NCBI GenBank assembly: GCA_030272585.1
Contig: BSYQ01000001.1
Coordinates: forward strand, 9,253,001 to 9,317,000
Origin: Bryopsis sp. KO-2023
Taxonomy: Eukaryota; Chlorophyta; Ulvophyceae; Bryopsidales; Bryopsidaceae
Length of the DNA stretch: 64,000 nucleotides
Direction of reading: 5' to 3'
Below are positions 1-11,313 of this stretch, one piece after another. Both the position numbers and the translations under genes were made by a program. A model generated the notes under the pieces. It had not been told where the DNA came from. It made no database searches and saw only the letters and a program-made list of their open reading frames with translations. Position 1 is the first letter of the stretch. Each line of letters starts with the position of its first letter.

Positions 1-334
1 CTTGGGTTTCCGCTCGATTGTTTTTTTCACCACTTTCCTGGCCGAGAGCATCCGTTCGATTGGTTTTCAACGAGGGAACTTCTTGGGTCGACTGAAGTGC
101 CATGCGGTTTTCGGAAGATCGATTCTTGGCATCCCCCACCCCTGCGGCCTCTGCCCCATGCATGTGAAAAGTTGTTGAATTGAATTTGAAGTGCCGACTT
201 CTTCCCAATGCCATTGAAACGGTCAGCAGCACCGTGATGCTCACCACCAACACCCATACTACGAATCTCTGGGGACCCTCAGTGTGCGAAATTCTTCGCC
301 TGGGTTCAGAGGTAGAGGGTCCCCCAACAGCCAT
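1..334 (-). CDS. N-terminus of a type II (signal-anchor) membrane protein, partial
   Basis: The minus strand has an open frame from an ATG at 334 to the left edge, 111 codons without a stop. About 24 mostly polar and basic residues, including an RRR stretch, come first. They are followed by one hydrophobic segment (about residues 25-44, FVVWVLVVSITVLLTVSMAL) and then a long hydrophilic, Ser/Asn/Gln-rich stretch. This is the plan of a Golgi or ER type II membrane protein: short cytosolic tail, signal anchor, lumenal stem. Many such proteins are glycosyltransferases, but the catalytic part lies outside the window, so no function can be given. The gene is divergent from the ArfGAP gene starting at 1506. 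Confidence 0.55.
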   Translation of the reverse strand, partial: MAVGGPSTSEPRRRISHTEGPQRFVVWVLVVSITVLLTVSMALGRSRHFKFNSTTFHMHGAEAAGVGDAKNRSSENRMALQSTQEVPSLKTNRTDALGQESGEKNNRAETQ

Positions 335-1505
335 TTTTTTATTCTTGGGGACTCTTCGAAAACAAAGTCGAGTCTGGGCTAGTATTTTTCTCCGAATGTT
401 TTTCTGTCAGCGAGGGCGGTGTGGAGCCGAGGAAGGCTTAAAAAGGAAACGCAATCACACGGGGCTGGTATGGACCTTTTCTTTTCTCGCCTCAAGGATG
501 GGGATGGACCCGTTAAGACAGATGTCGGGTCGACACGGTGAGGCCAAGCAGCGCGCGCACCACCTGAAACCAGAAAATTCGCTCACTGAATAAAAATGAT
601 GCACACAGGCCCATAATATGTCACGAGGAGATGCCCAAACGGACAAGCCGATAGGAAGCACCAGTGCGGAACGACAGCAGGAGTCCAGTTTCTAGACAAA
701 ACAGTGCAGGCGGTCCCGTACCTTGATTGCCTTCGCAGCCTCGATATCGCGCACCCCTCTTTTTCCCAAAAAAAATACAGAACCCTGCAACAAGGAAAAA
801 GTCGTCTCACAAGGAGTTTGCCCAATCCCGTTTCAATTTGTAACACCTCGATGTCACTTCCCCGCGCTTCTCCACCTTTCGTAAATTTTTGCGAAAGCGA
901 TTTTCAATTTTTTGGATCGAAAAAAATTGCACCAAAGGGTGTTACATCGTTATCCGTGATTCGTTACACCATCACGGTAGCATTACACATGACTTGATTT
1001 GAGAAACAATAGTGCAAGACTTCAAATCTGAGACTTTCCTTTGTCAGGTGAGACCAAACATTGCCGAGGAGGCGCTTACGTAATCCATGACTGTGGAAAA
1101 AAATTTGGACGCGGGGGCCCCAGAGTTCCAAACGCGGGTTGAGGGCGGGCTTCCCCTTCTCCATTTCACGGGTTATGTGTTGGTGGAATCTATTAATAGC
1201 AAGACTCACAGTTTGTCTGGTGGTCGTTGTGGGAATCAGCAGACTTCGCCAGCACCCCAAAACCTGGCACGCGATATTTTCCTTTTGAAACAAAAAAGAC
1301 AGTTGAAGCAGCAGCCGCTGGAAATTTTTTATTGGGGAGTACAGGAGAGAACGGGACACCCCACGAAGCTTCGGTGGGCAGGTGGACCTCGTTTTGCGAT
1401 TTCCCCACGAGTTTTCTTTTTGACTGACGATCGACCAGTCATTCGTGGGGGTAGCGCTTGAAGGAACGCTTTCCGAAAGCGCACGTTTCGCCGAAACTTG
1501 TCGAA
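335..1505. other. Divergent intergenic region
   Basis: About 1.2 kb separates the minus-strand gene starting at 334 from the plus-strand gene starting at 1506. Several open frames of 60-280 codons exist on both strands, but none shows a domain, a credible splice pattern or amino-acid composition typical of its neighbours. It probably holds two promoters and 5' UTRs. Confidence 0.4.
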
Positions 1506-4500
1506 ATGGCTGCGAAACTCCAGGCCAAAAATGAGAAGCAGCTGAAGGAGCTAGCGAGGGCTCCAGGAAATAAGAAATGCGCGATTTGCACTTGTATGGT
1601 AAGCGTCGTGCCAACGAAGTTTCGTGAATCCTTTCGCTCCCCATTGTGGTCGCTTTGACCCGTGGCTGTTGTTGCGCATCGCCCAGGGGACTCAATACAC
1701 TTGCCAACCGCCGAGTATCTTCGTGTGCGAGACGTGTGGAGGTGGTATGTAAGTATAAAGGAAAGGGTTGTGGGCATTTGATTCCGGGACAAACAGCACT
1801 TTCTTTTTCCAGTTCCAATTTCTCAGAGCGCCACGACGTCTTTGTCGTAGCCTTGAGTTACGGCACTGATGTCTCGCTGCGTTGGTTGAAAAAACTTTGA
1901 ACGCCCCTTTTGTCGATAGCGACCAGTTTCGTCAGAGTCCATGGGTGTCAAATCTTGTCGAGGGGCCTTGAGATGAGATCCACGGTTATTGTTTTCGACT
2001 GGGTTTGGAAAGCATTGAGAGCGTTCGGAGCGAGAACGAACTGACGTTGTGTTCTTCGTCTGCAGACGGACTTTCCCAGGGTTCAGGATCAAATCCCTGA
2101 CAATGGCGACATACTCAACCGACGAAGTTAAAGCTATGAAAGAGGGGGGAAACGAGGTGGGGTTATTTCCATCTTTGGAGGGAAAGCTGTGAATCCTGAG
2201 GGTTTGTGTATTCATTATTTTGATTTTAATTATTTTTTTTTTTTTGGGGGGGGGGGGAAGGGAAAGAGGGGCATTGTCCAGAGTAAGTTCATTCTTGCAG
2301 GAGAAAACTGAACTGTAGAGAATTCTGTGGTGCAGAAATTTGCCAACACCTACCTTGCAAAGTGGAACTCTCCAGCCTTTCCTCCTCCAACAGACAAGTG
2401 GGTTTCACTTTCAAGAAACAAAATTCAACGAAAAGCTGTCATGCACTCACTGGGGCTGAACTGGGGGGGGACTTTGCCCTGTCTGCCAGGATTTTTTTTC
2501 CTTTGACTAAACAAAGGGGTTTTTACTTTTGTAAAATGAATCATATTTCCATAACCCTGGACTGTGATTTATTTTTCTATTTCAGGAACGCCAAGAAAAT
2601 TGAAAGTTTCGTCAGGCAAGTCTTGGTCGACAAGGTGTTTTATGACGAAGGGGGTGCTCCCAAGGCACCTCAATCAGAGGTATGGAAATTTTTTTTCGGC
2701 GTTTTTTTTTTTAAATCTGTACCTCAAGGTCCAGAAATAGTCCTCTCGAAAGTTCCAGTGCGTATGTAGATAGCCAGATTATTGTGCTTTTCTTTTTCTT
2801 GTTTCGAAATGTGTTCTTTAATTTTTCTGCAGCCATCCCGTGCCCCGTCTACGCAAGGCAGCGAGACAGAAGCACGAGTGAGGTATTTTTTGATATAAAA
2901 GAAAAGTTCAAAAAAAAGTGCTTCTGGAAAGTGGATAAGAAAAGGATGCAGAAAGGGAACCATTGTGTAGTTTTTTTGTTTTTTTTTGATTTAAAAGTAT
3001 CATTTACTTCTGGAAGATCTCCGAATCTTTTTCTTCTGTACCGTGCAGCCAAACTTCTGCAGTGATTTTTTTTTCTGTATGGAAAAATTGGATAACATTG
3101 CTGAACCAGTCTATCTTGCCAAATGCACTGTATCTGCTGAAACAGAATGGTTTCTATTCCACCAACACTATACAAAGCTCAGTAGTTGAGGCAACTCAAA
3201 TTCTGATGGATTGAGGGGGTGAAAATAAGCTATTCCTTCAGCAAAGTTCTCAAAACAATTTCCTGTTCTGGTCGTTGAGAAAATGGTGGTGTGTGTGGAG
3301 CAGTAGAACCCAGTCTCTTTCTGTGTCCAATCCTGGATGGACGGCATTCGATAACTTCGAGAAGCCGACTCACGCAGCCGCCGCCTCCATGGACCAAACC
3401 GGCGGGCCATCGTCTGACTCTTGGGCGGATTTCACCCCAGCCCCGCAAATGCCTCCTCCCTCCCGTCAAAGCACGGGGGGCTCCGTCACAATGTTTCCAC
3501 CCCCACCTGCACAAACATCCCAACCGCAAGGAGTTGGAGCTATGACTTTGAATGTTGCTGGACCGGTCAGTATGGGACGACACCGCTTCAAAGTTGTTTT
3601 GTTCTGTTTATATTTGACATATGGTTGGGGGTGAAAGGTTAGGACTGGCTGGCTTAGTTGACTCCTCTTCCAAGTCAGTGGTTATTTTCCGATGCAGACT
3701 GTGCAAGCCACAAATATGTCGACCCCACCGGGCTGGAATGATTTCGGATCATCGGATAGCTTTGCCCAACCTGCACCAGCCAATGGGGCAACTTTTCCTG
3801 TTATGGGGGATCAGAGCTCTGCAGTTGGAACGCCATCGACAGCCAGGAGCATGAATAAACCGAAAGCACCTGTCAGAGAAGAGCTTCCTGCTGTGAGTGG
3901 AGCGTAGAACTCGACTATTTCGCTGACACATGTTATGTCATGTTTCTTCATCTGGTGGTTGGCAGCCCTGCAATCCAAACCAGATAGATCACCATTTTCT
4001 GATTAGTCATATGGTAAAAAGAAAAAAAGGTTGCTGATGCCACACTATTTGGTTTGCCCAGGATATATTTGGCCCCGTGATTGCGGCTCAACCGACGAAT
4101 ATGCCAAGTTTTTCCCCTCCTTCTGGGAACTTCATGAATCAAGGAGCTCCTATGATGGTGCCTGCGCACCCAGCACCACCACAGCAAGCTCCCGTAGCAG
4201 GTGGAGGAGCAGGCTATCTTCCCCAGCCCAACATGAACCAAGGTTTCATGCCGAACCAGCCCACCCCCCGAGGGACGCAACAGCCCAGCTTCCATGCCAT
4301 GCATGGAATACCAGCTCAGCAAGGGATGGCTCCGAACCAAAGTTTCCCGGGCAGCAACTTTTCGCAGAGCCCCGATTCTTCCCATCTTTTGTCGAGGGAG
4401 GAGCAAGGCTCTGACCCGACTCTTTTCAGCGGGCTGGTCGGGGATTTGAGAAGCACCCTGCCCAGAGCGAGGAACCTGCAAGGCATGGGCAGCATGTCGT

Positions 4501-4880
4501 TCCCAGCTAACGTTGCGCCTGCATTTGGAGCCCAGCAGTTTGCATCATTCAATGCAAACCCGCAGAACACGTTCCAATCTCAAGGTTTCGGAGGAGCTCC
4601 TCAGCAGCCCCAGGGAGGGTTTGGAGGAAATCCCAACCCCCAGGCTGGGTTCGGTGCGCCAATTCAACAAGGAGATGGTGGTTTCGGTGGGGCGATGCAT
4701 GCTAACCAGACTGGATTCAACGGGAGCTCTCAGCCGCAAAGTGGCTTTGGAGCGATGCAGACATCCGGGTTTTATCCCCAGGGTGGTCAAGGTTACTCTG
4801 GAATTCAGCCGGGCATGGTTAATCAACCTCAGTCTGGTTTGCAGGGGGGTTTGCAGTCGTCAGGCAACCCTTTTGCTTGA
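1506..4880 (+). CDS. ArfGAP-domain protein, AGFG/AGD14 type, with FG and NPF motifs
   Basis: Nine exons join in phase: 1506-1598, 1687-1748, 2066-2156, 2336-2397, 2586-2679, 2833-2882, 3304-3565, 3698-3892 and 4062-4880, giving 575 aa. The N-terminus is an ArfGAP zinc finger: CAIC at residues 25-28 and CETC at 45-48, then FRIKSLTM and a helix like those of AGFG1 and plant AGD14. ArfGAPs stimulate GTP hydrolysis on Arf proteins and control vesicle budding. After the domain comes a Pro/Gln/Asn-rich linker with EELPADIF, close to a short motif after the domain in plant AGD14-type proteins. The tail carries many FG repeats and ends in NPFA; NPF binds EH domains of endocytic adaptors. The start at 1506 is the first ATG before the domain; the preceding in-frame codon opening is TTG. 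A small extra exon between 2882 and 3304 cannot be excluded. Confidence 0.85.
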
Positions 4881-6498
4881 AAAAGGCAAAACTAAATTTA
4901 TGGTCCCCGTTTGAAAAAGGAAATTGGTTTTTTTTGGGGGGGAATGGGTGTTTTGAAATGAAGAAAGTGGAGAGGGAAGGGTTTGAGGTCATGCTGCAAA
5001 ACTGTGAAAAAAAATGCAGATTGGGTGGGTGGGTTTTTGGGATGTTTGGGTGGCTGTTTCCAAGTGCATTCACTTGTGGGAAAAAGAAAATGAAAGGGAA
5101 AGAAAGGTGTTCGATTGGGCTGGGTTTTTTTTCCCTTTTTTTTGACACCTCTTTTCATATGAACCAGGAACCTGGGGTGGCCATCCTTCAGGGTGGAGTG
5201 TTTTATTTTAGAATGGCGGAGAAAAAACAACAGCAATTCGAAATGTGAATTTGCTGGTGGATGGTGTTTTTTTTTTCCTTCTTTTAGAGATTTCGGGTTG
5301 CTTTTTGTCGAATTTCGACTTTTCAATATTCAGCGTCTTCAACAAATGGGGGGTCATGTCAGTTTCAACCAAAAAAAAAAGAAAAAGATTGTGAAAGAAT
5401 GTTTTTTTTTTTCCTTTTCTTATTTTTGGGAGGGGGCGGGAGATGGTGGAAAACTATTTAAAAAAAAAGAGCATGACTCAAAGAAAAGTGTGACTCCGAA
5501 AAAAAAGTGTGACTCGTGCTTTGGTCGGGCAACAGGATCTCTTTGGAGGAGGGAAGGGGAGGGGGTTAGCATTCGAAAAAAAAATCTTTTGAACGAACAA
5601 AAAGTGCGTCAGGGAGGGTTCGTGTTTTCACTTGTGTTTGTGCGTGTGTGTGGTGTATATGGGTGATTTTTCGTTAATGTGCAAGTGAATGGGGATCTGA
5701 AATTATGTTATTGTTTTCCTTCGTATTATTATGGTCGAGTTGGGGAAAGGGCCGGGGGGGGGAGGGAAGGCTGTATGGGGTGGCTGCATACATCCAATCC
5801 AAAGAATGGGAATGCTGGTTTGAGGAAAAAACAAATAGGTGCTCCACGAAACCACCATGAGTCTTTTTGAAAATGGACATTCTCTTTTGTGGTAATGTGA
5901 GGGAATGCAAGTGTTTGATTGATCGCGTTGGTGGCTTCCGTGCGATGCGCTGTAAGGAATTGTGTTCATCATTGTTTCTTGCTTTGATAATGAAAGCATT
6001 GGGGTGTTAATTCTTGGTTCCACTGATGAGGAGAGGGGGGCGATTGGTGCTGCAGTGTTTTTGGTTAAGCTACGAGTTGTTTTCTTAAACCCAATCAATC
6101 AATATGACATTTGGCAGTGCTCCGCTGAAGCAACCACAAACTCTCAAAATGGAATTTGTTCAATTGACCCCATTGAATTGAGGTGCTGTTGTATTATTCT
6201 GTTGGGCTGGTGTGGGGGCTTTGCCTCCTGCATTAGTTGTGCAATGGGTGCCTGACTCAGGGAATTTTTATATTTTTCCCTTGATGGGGATAAAATCCCC
6301 CCACCCCCAAACAATCCATGATGACAGAAATATGAAAAAGAAAAAAATACCATTACAACATCCATCCCCACTGATGGTGCTGCCACATAACCCAAACAAG
6401 ACACACTGCAAACAAAGCAAATAAAAAAAAAATCAACCCTTTCCCCATTTTTTTTTCGAGTAAAAACTAAAGTTTAATCATCATGATCAGTAAAATGA
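4881..6498. other. Convergent intergenic region with 3' UTRs
   Basis: This stretch lies between the convergent ends of the ArfGAP gene and the minus-strand gene ending at 6499. It is rich in T and G runs (for example around 4920-5060 and 5400-5480). Open frames are short and of low complexity. I see no gene in it. Confidence 0.5.
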
Positions 6499-7212
6499 TC
6501 AGATGTCTGAAGGACCCAGTGGTGGTGGTGGACAAGTGAAAGGAGCGTCCGGACTAGCGACAGCCCGGGAGCTGGCGGAAGACGCGAAGGATGGGGGGGC
6601 GGCGGCCCTGTATAGTCCAAACTCGAAGGTCGAAACACGTCACACAACAATCACGAAATAGCTCGCCAGAAACTGAATCCCCGACATCCCCTTCGCAGTC
6701 ACACTTAACAAAACCAATCAGAGTGCAAGGCGAACAGAACAGGTTTCAGAGAGTCGCCTTTTGTCGAACGAAGAGAAACATCGAACAGCTTGCAAGACTG
6801 GAAGAGTGTCCAAGGAAGGAAATTACCTCTGCTCCTGGGTTCCGAGCAGCCAGGTGGTCTCGTCGTCCTCCTCCTCCTCCGGTACTGGAATGCAGCACGC
6901 TAGTGACAGCCATCTTCTGAGTCTGGAGGGTCTTTTGGCTTTGGTGGGCGATGGGAGTGGGCGGGCGCGGAGAAATCTCTCGACGCGCTGGGTAAAGGCG
7001 TCCGCCAAGGTTCGCATGGAGCTGAACTCTGCTTCAAGGAGGTTAAACCGGCCTTGAAGAGTGCGCAGCTCGTGCCTGAGAAAGCACGCTTCGGCTCCAG
7101 GATCTGCAAGGGAAATCACAAAGTCTGTCAAATCTTTTTACGTTCGTTTCGTTCGAACACTCCAACCAACAGAACGGGACTCCAGAAACTTACTGAGTGG
7201 TTGTCGAGGCAT
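6499..7212 (-). CDS. 134-aa protein with a central amphipathic helix, unknown function
   Basis: Three exons join in phase: 7194-7212 (only 19 nt, MPRQPL), 6827-7103 and 6499-6607. The donors GTAAGT and GTAATT and acceptors TTGCAG and ATACAG are canonical. Residues about 12-50 form an amphipathic, probably coiled-coil helix (LRHELRTLQGRFNLLEAEF and on). A basic segment, a short Cys-containing hydrophobic patch (WLSLACCIPV) and an acidic EEEEDDE run follow; the C-terminus is Ala/Ser/Pro-rich and probably disordered. The size and helix recall small subunits of coiled-coil complexes (BLOC/BORC style), but I cannot assign a family. The flanking ArfGAP gene is convergent. Confidence 0.6.
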
Positions 7213-8100
7213 TTTTTTTTTCGAAGGCACCAGGAACTGGAAAGCAGAAAGAAAGGCTTCTATACGTTTGAACCTTTCGGATATTTCCGTGCACGCAGCC
7301 TGTTTTGTCGGCAAGAATATGTGTGGTTGTGCGGTACAGTGTACTGCTTCACATATCCTTCCCGTAACACTCTTCCCATGACTGACCCTCGGCGACGAAC
7401 CTCCCTGGGCGATAATAATTCCTTGTTAACAGTTTTACTGGAGACTGGGGACAAGGAACTCAAAACAGTCACAGTTGGGACAACGAAGAGGATTGTTTTT
7501 AACTGAGGGAAAGCAAGCTGAAATGTGAACGATTCTCTGCACACATTGGGGTGGAACAAAACAGGTTCTCTTGGCACGGGTATGAAATGAATTTATTTGG
7601 GTTGAGTGGCGAACTTTTACTTGTCAGCTTGCGCTCTGCAAAAGGTTTTGTTCGGTTTTGCTCATGAGTAATTACTCAGACAATCATCCAAATAGTTAAA
7701 TGAGTTTTTTCTTCGAGCCATTGGATTCTGTGGATAGGTCAGAATTTTTTTTGCTCAAAAAACACGAAGGACACGGAACAAATTAAAGTGTGGCTTTGAT
7801 TTTACGCTCATCCCCACAGTGAGGGGTGTGTTTCATTGTTTCGTATTTCATTGAGTTTGTTTCAAATTTCCAACTGTAGCCTGTGATATGGCCTTAATCT
7901 GTTGGTGAAAAAGGCAGCAAAGAGATTTGACAGTTTAATATAGATGTCCGAAATAATTTTACCATTCCTTTCGATTCGACACTCAGCAGCTCAATGTTTT
8001 GTTCAAATCCCTATTTAGCTCGATTAGTTTTTTTGAATTTTTTTTGTCGATGGTGGACCTCCCCTCGTGCAGATCATGCTCCTTGAACAGAACGAGAGAG
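7213..8100. other. AT-rich intergenic region
   Basis: This lies between the start of the minus-strand coiled-coil gene and a candidate plus-strand gene. It has promoter-like AT-rich sequence and no supported coding region. Confidence 0.4.
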
Positions 8101-9261
8101 ATGGCGATGGCACCGCCTGAGGTGATTAAAAAAAAAAAAAAAAGTTATAGCACCCTGGAATCAACAGCAAGGTCTGAATCGGTTCAACTAAAAGAACCCC
8201 TCAGTTGGTGGTGTGCTCAAACAACAAGTAAAGCGACGATTCAAGTGTGTCTTCCTGTCGGGCGAGGTGCACTGGAGGTCCGACTGATGACAACGTCAGT
8301 GTGTAGATGGACATGACCAATCGAATGACCTGTGTTGGGTCTCACTGTGAATATGAGCAAGTATTTCAATAATTTCAAACTGTTTTTACAATCGATATAT
8401 ACACAGAGAGAGATATATATACAGATACATAGATCTTGCCTCGTTCAATCCCCAGGCTGACGCCAGTGCATGATCTGATTTCTTTTTTTAAAATATTCGT
8501 TCAAAACAGACAGACAAAAAGAAATGAAGGGGGGTCACAGGACTTCTCAACAAGGGATCCAACTTCTTGGTCTCTACACAACGTTCAAGTGGTAATAGTT
8601 TGGGGTTTTCTTTTGCAGCTTGCACTGCTCCATGGAAATCCAGTGAATGATGAAGACGATGTCGTCTTCCCAGACCCCAGGGGAGTTTTTGGAGAAACGA
8701 AATCGATTGCTGGCAGATTTGTAGGGGAGCAGGGGAGCTTTCACATAAGTTTTTTCCGGAAAAAAAGTGAGCTCAAATGATGTTTGATACATGCACCTGA
8801 TTTTTTTTGCCTAAAGAACTGTTGGTCTGAGATGCAGCCAGTCTTTTCAAGTTTGATTTGTATTGATTAGGTTTAATTTTCTTTCTCCATCCAATTGAAA
8901 AAGAAGATTGTGAAAATAGGGGTGTGCATCCCAAGAGCACCGCTCCCCACTCCCTGTTTTCATGAGGTGTTGTTTGGTACTTGGATGCGACAGGGACTGG
9001 TGTAGCGACTTTTTACAGAAAAATGGTGTCCATACAGCTGACCACCCACTTCAAATACTCTTTTGGGTCAGATCTCCATCTGCCATACATAATGACTAAT
9101 ATACCTTTCTACTTCAGATTCGAGGAAAGTCCCTGTTCTGTTTTAGCTCAATACAACAGGGGTGAATCTCTTCAGCGGCTTCAGGTGATGATCAGAAGGT
9201 TGCGGCATCTGTGTGGTGAAATTTCTTGCAGGTACTTCTTCAACTTGGAGTCCAGCAATGA
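8101..9261 (+). CDS. Candidate small 54-aa protein from four tiny exons
   Basis: A phase-consistent model joins 8101-8121 (MAMAPPE), 8674-8720, 9118-9184 and 9232-9261 into a 54-residue helical protein. Its core includes TPGEFLEKRNRLLADLFEE and YNRGESLQRLQ. What supports it is that the two middle exons read as protein in the same phase across a GTAGGG donor and a TTCAG acceptor. Weak points are the last intron of only about 47 nt and an alternative start inside the second exon (ATG-ATG near 8649). The region 9118-9391 is also open as one longer frame. It could be a short regulatory subunit, an internal piece of a larger gene, or noncoding. Confidence 0.3.
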
Positions 9262-10901
9262 CACTTTGTTGTTTCTGGAAAACCAAATTTTCCGTATCAA
9301 ACGTCTTACAACAAGACAACCCGAGCATTTCCTTCCCGACTCACTCAACTCTGACTCTCTCCATCCGCTTGCTCATACCTCATACTTCTAACGTAAACCC
9401 CAATCGTCACAGAACTCATGCTCCACTCCCAACAAGTCACTCAATCGATACAAATTCTTCCTCTGAGTCATTCTCATGATATGGCCTTCATTAGGAAGTG
9501 TCACCAGATGTGAGTATTAGTTGATGAGGTTCCTCTATGTCAGTCTTCCCGAACTGGTGTTTATTCGGGTCCAACAACTTCCTTTTCTCATTGAGATACA
9601 AAAATCAAAACAGAATTTTGCCATGGATCTTGCAACAACAACAACAACAACTTCTTTTCTTCTTGAGGAGATCCATGCCACAAAAAAGCACCCCTTCTCA
9701 TGCCAGCGGAATGAGAACTGGTGTCGTAACATAACCAGATAATTCCCCCCCCCCCCCTCTTCTGTGCAACTAAAATCCCTCTTTTCTGGCTTTAGATACA
9801 CAACAAGAAAAATGAAAATTGTTGAGCTATAAGTTATTGCATGTATGCAATACAAAAATACAAATACATACAGATATAAATATGTTTTGTTTACATCCCG
9901 TAGCGTCAGCAGCAACATGGAGGGAGAACATGGTCGGGCTGGTCTTCCCATGTAACATGGAAGGTGTGTGAACTCCACAACTACAAGTCTGTTAATTCTT
10001 GGTGATTCAATCCTGAAATTGTGCACAATTTATTTGAAGTTCTCTATAAAAAAAAACAAACTGAGCAATGCTCTTTTTCTTTACAATCATAAACTAACTG
10101 GATGCACAAAAAAAAACATAGTTTTTTCCACACCATCATATCTTCATGCAAACGTCACCAGAAAAGAATGTCATAATAACAATTTATGCTGCCTGAGGAA
10201 AAATCTGGACTCTTGAGAATCCTGCAGAAACCCAATGTCATCCCCAAACAAACATGGAAAAATAAACGCCTTTGGAAAAATAAACACCTTCAAACGCCTT
10301 TGTTATATATATATATACATATATAACCACCCAAACCCAACCCACCCACATTTCACATATCCCTACAATATTGCTGCAAAAACACCCCCCCCAAAACGGA
10401 GCCACCAGTTGTATAATAAAAAGAAACATTTTTTTTTTCTTTTCCTTGCCCACTTGAAACCATTGAACCATGAAAAAAAAAAAAAAAAAGAAATCCTTGT
10501 GAAATCCCATTCCGGGCAATTTTCTTTCGCAGCAGCAGCTGCTCTTTTCAGCTAAAATTAACCTCAAAAAAATTTTCAAGAAAACCCACGAACCCACAGA
10601 ATTCCTCCCTATCCAAAAGAAAACACTTTTCCATTCTAATCCAATATTCCAATCCAACCATATAGAAATTGACCCTTGCACATCATTTCTCGTCATCGGT
10701 CCATTTTTGTTTTTCTGTTTATGAAAATTTGAGGTGGGGAGATTTTGGTGATGGTTTTTTTTAACGGGTTAAGGGGGAAAAGACTGGGGCACCTATTGCG
10801 ATGGATTGCCATCCGTTTCTTTGCCAAAACAGAAAGCAGGGAAGATATTTCTATGCTTCTCTCCACATCATGCATGCAATCAACTGTGGCGGACCTGAAA
10901 C

Positions 10902-10970
10902 AAAACGAACAAACATCGCATCAAAACAGCCATCCCAAAACGAACAAACATCGCATCAAAACAGCCATCC
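10902..10970. repeat. 35-bp tandem duplication
   Basis: The unit beginning AAAACGAACAAACATCGCAT occurs twice, head to tail, with a 35-bp period. It lies in noncoding DNA. Confidence 0.8.
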
Positions 10971-11133
10971 ACCTTACTACTCTCACCCTCCACAAAAAAT
11001 ACTTTGTTTCTGGGAAATGCTGCTCATTCTTTTTTCAATTTTGTAAAATTCCTCCTTCAATGATAGTAATCTCCATTATGACACTATTTTTTGTTGAGAT
11101 TTCGAAATTTGTTTTTCGAAATTAAAAAACTAG

Positions 11134-11231
11134 AAACAATAACGGTAAAAGCTTTTCTCTAATTAACCCCTCTGTGGAACTGGGGGAAAAAAGAGGAGTT
11201 GATTAGAGAAAAGCTTTTACCGTTATTGTTT
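11134..11231. repeat. Long near-perfect inverted repeat (hairpin)
   Basis: The left arm 11134-11173 and right arm 11192-11231 are complementary over 40 nt. The outer 30 bp are perfect; two mismatched or wobble positions lie near the loop, which is 18 nt. Transcribed RNA would fold into a long stem. It sits 3' of the minus-strand ankyrin gene. It could be a foldback/MITE-type element, a small-RNA precursor or a 3'-end structure. Confidence 0.85.
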
Positions 11232-11313
11232 TTTATCCCCCCAATTCCACACACACAGCTCTCCATTCTTTTTCCTCAATTCATCACACACACATAACTC
11301 TCCAATTTGTTAT

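Larger units (their letters stand above)
9262..11313. other. AT-rich intergenic region with repeats and a hairpin
   Basis: Two kilobases with no supported gene. It contains a 35-bp direct duplication (10902-10970), a TATA dinucleotide tract around 10306-10325, and the long inverted repeat listed separately at 11134-11231. Downstream of that lies the 3' end of the minus-strand ankyrin gene. Confidence 0.45.

Noticed and set aside
964-1818. 284-codon minus-strand ORF upstream of and overlapping the ArfGAP start
   Set aside because: It begins at a non-ATG codon, runs antisense to ArfGAP exons 1 and 2, and its composition shows no domain.
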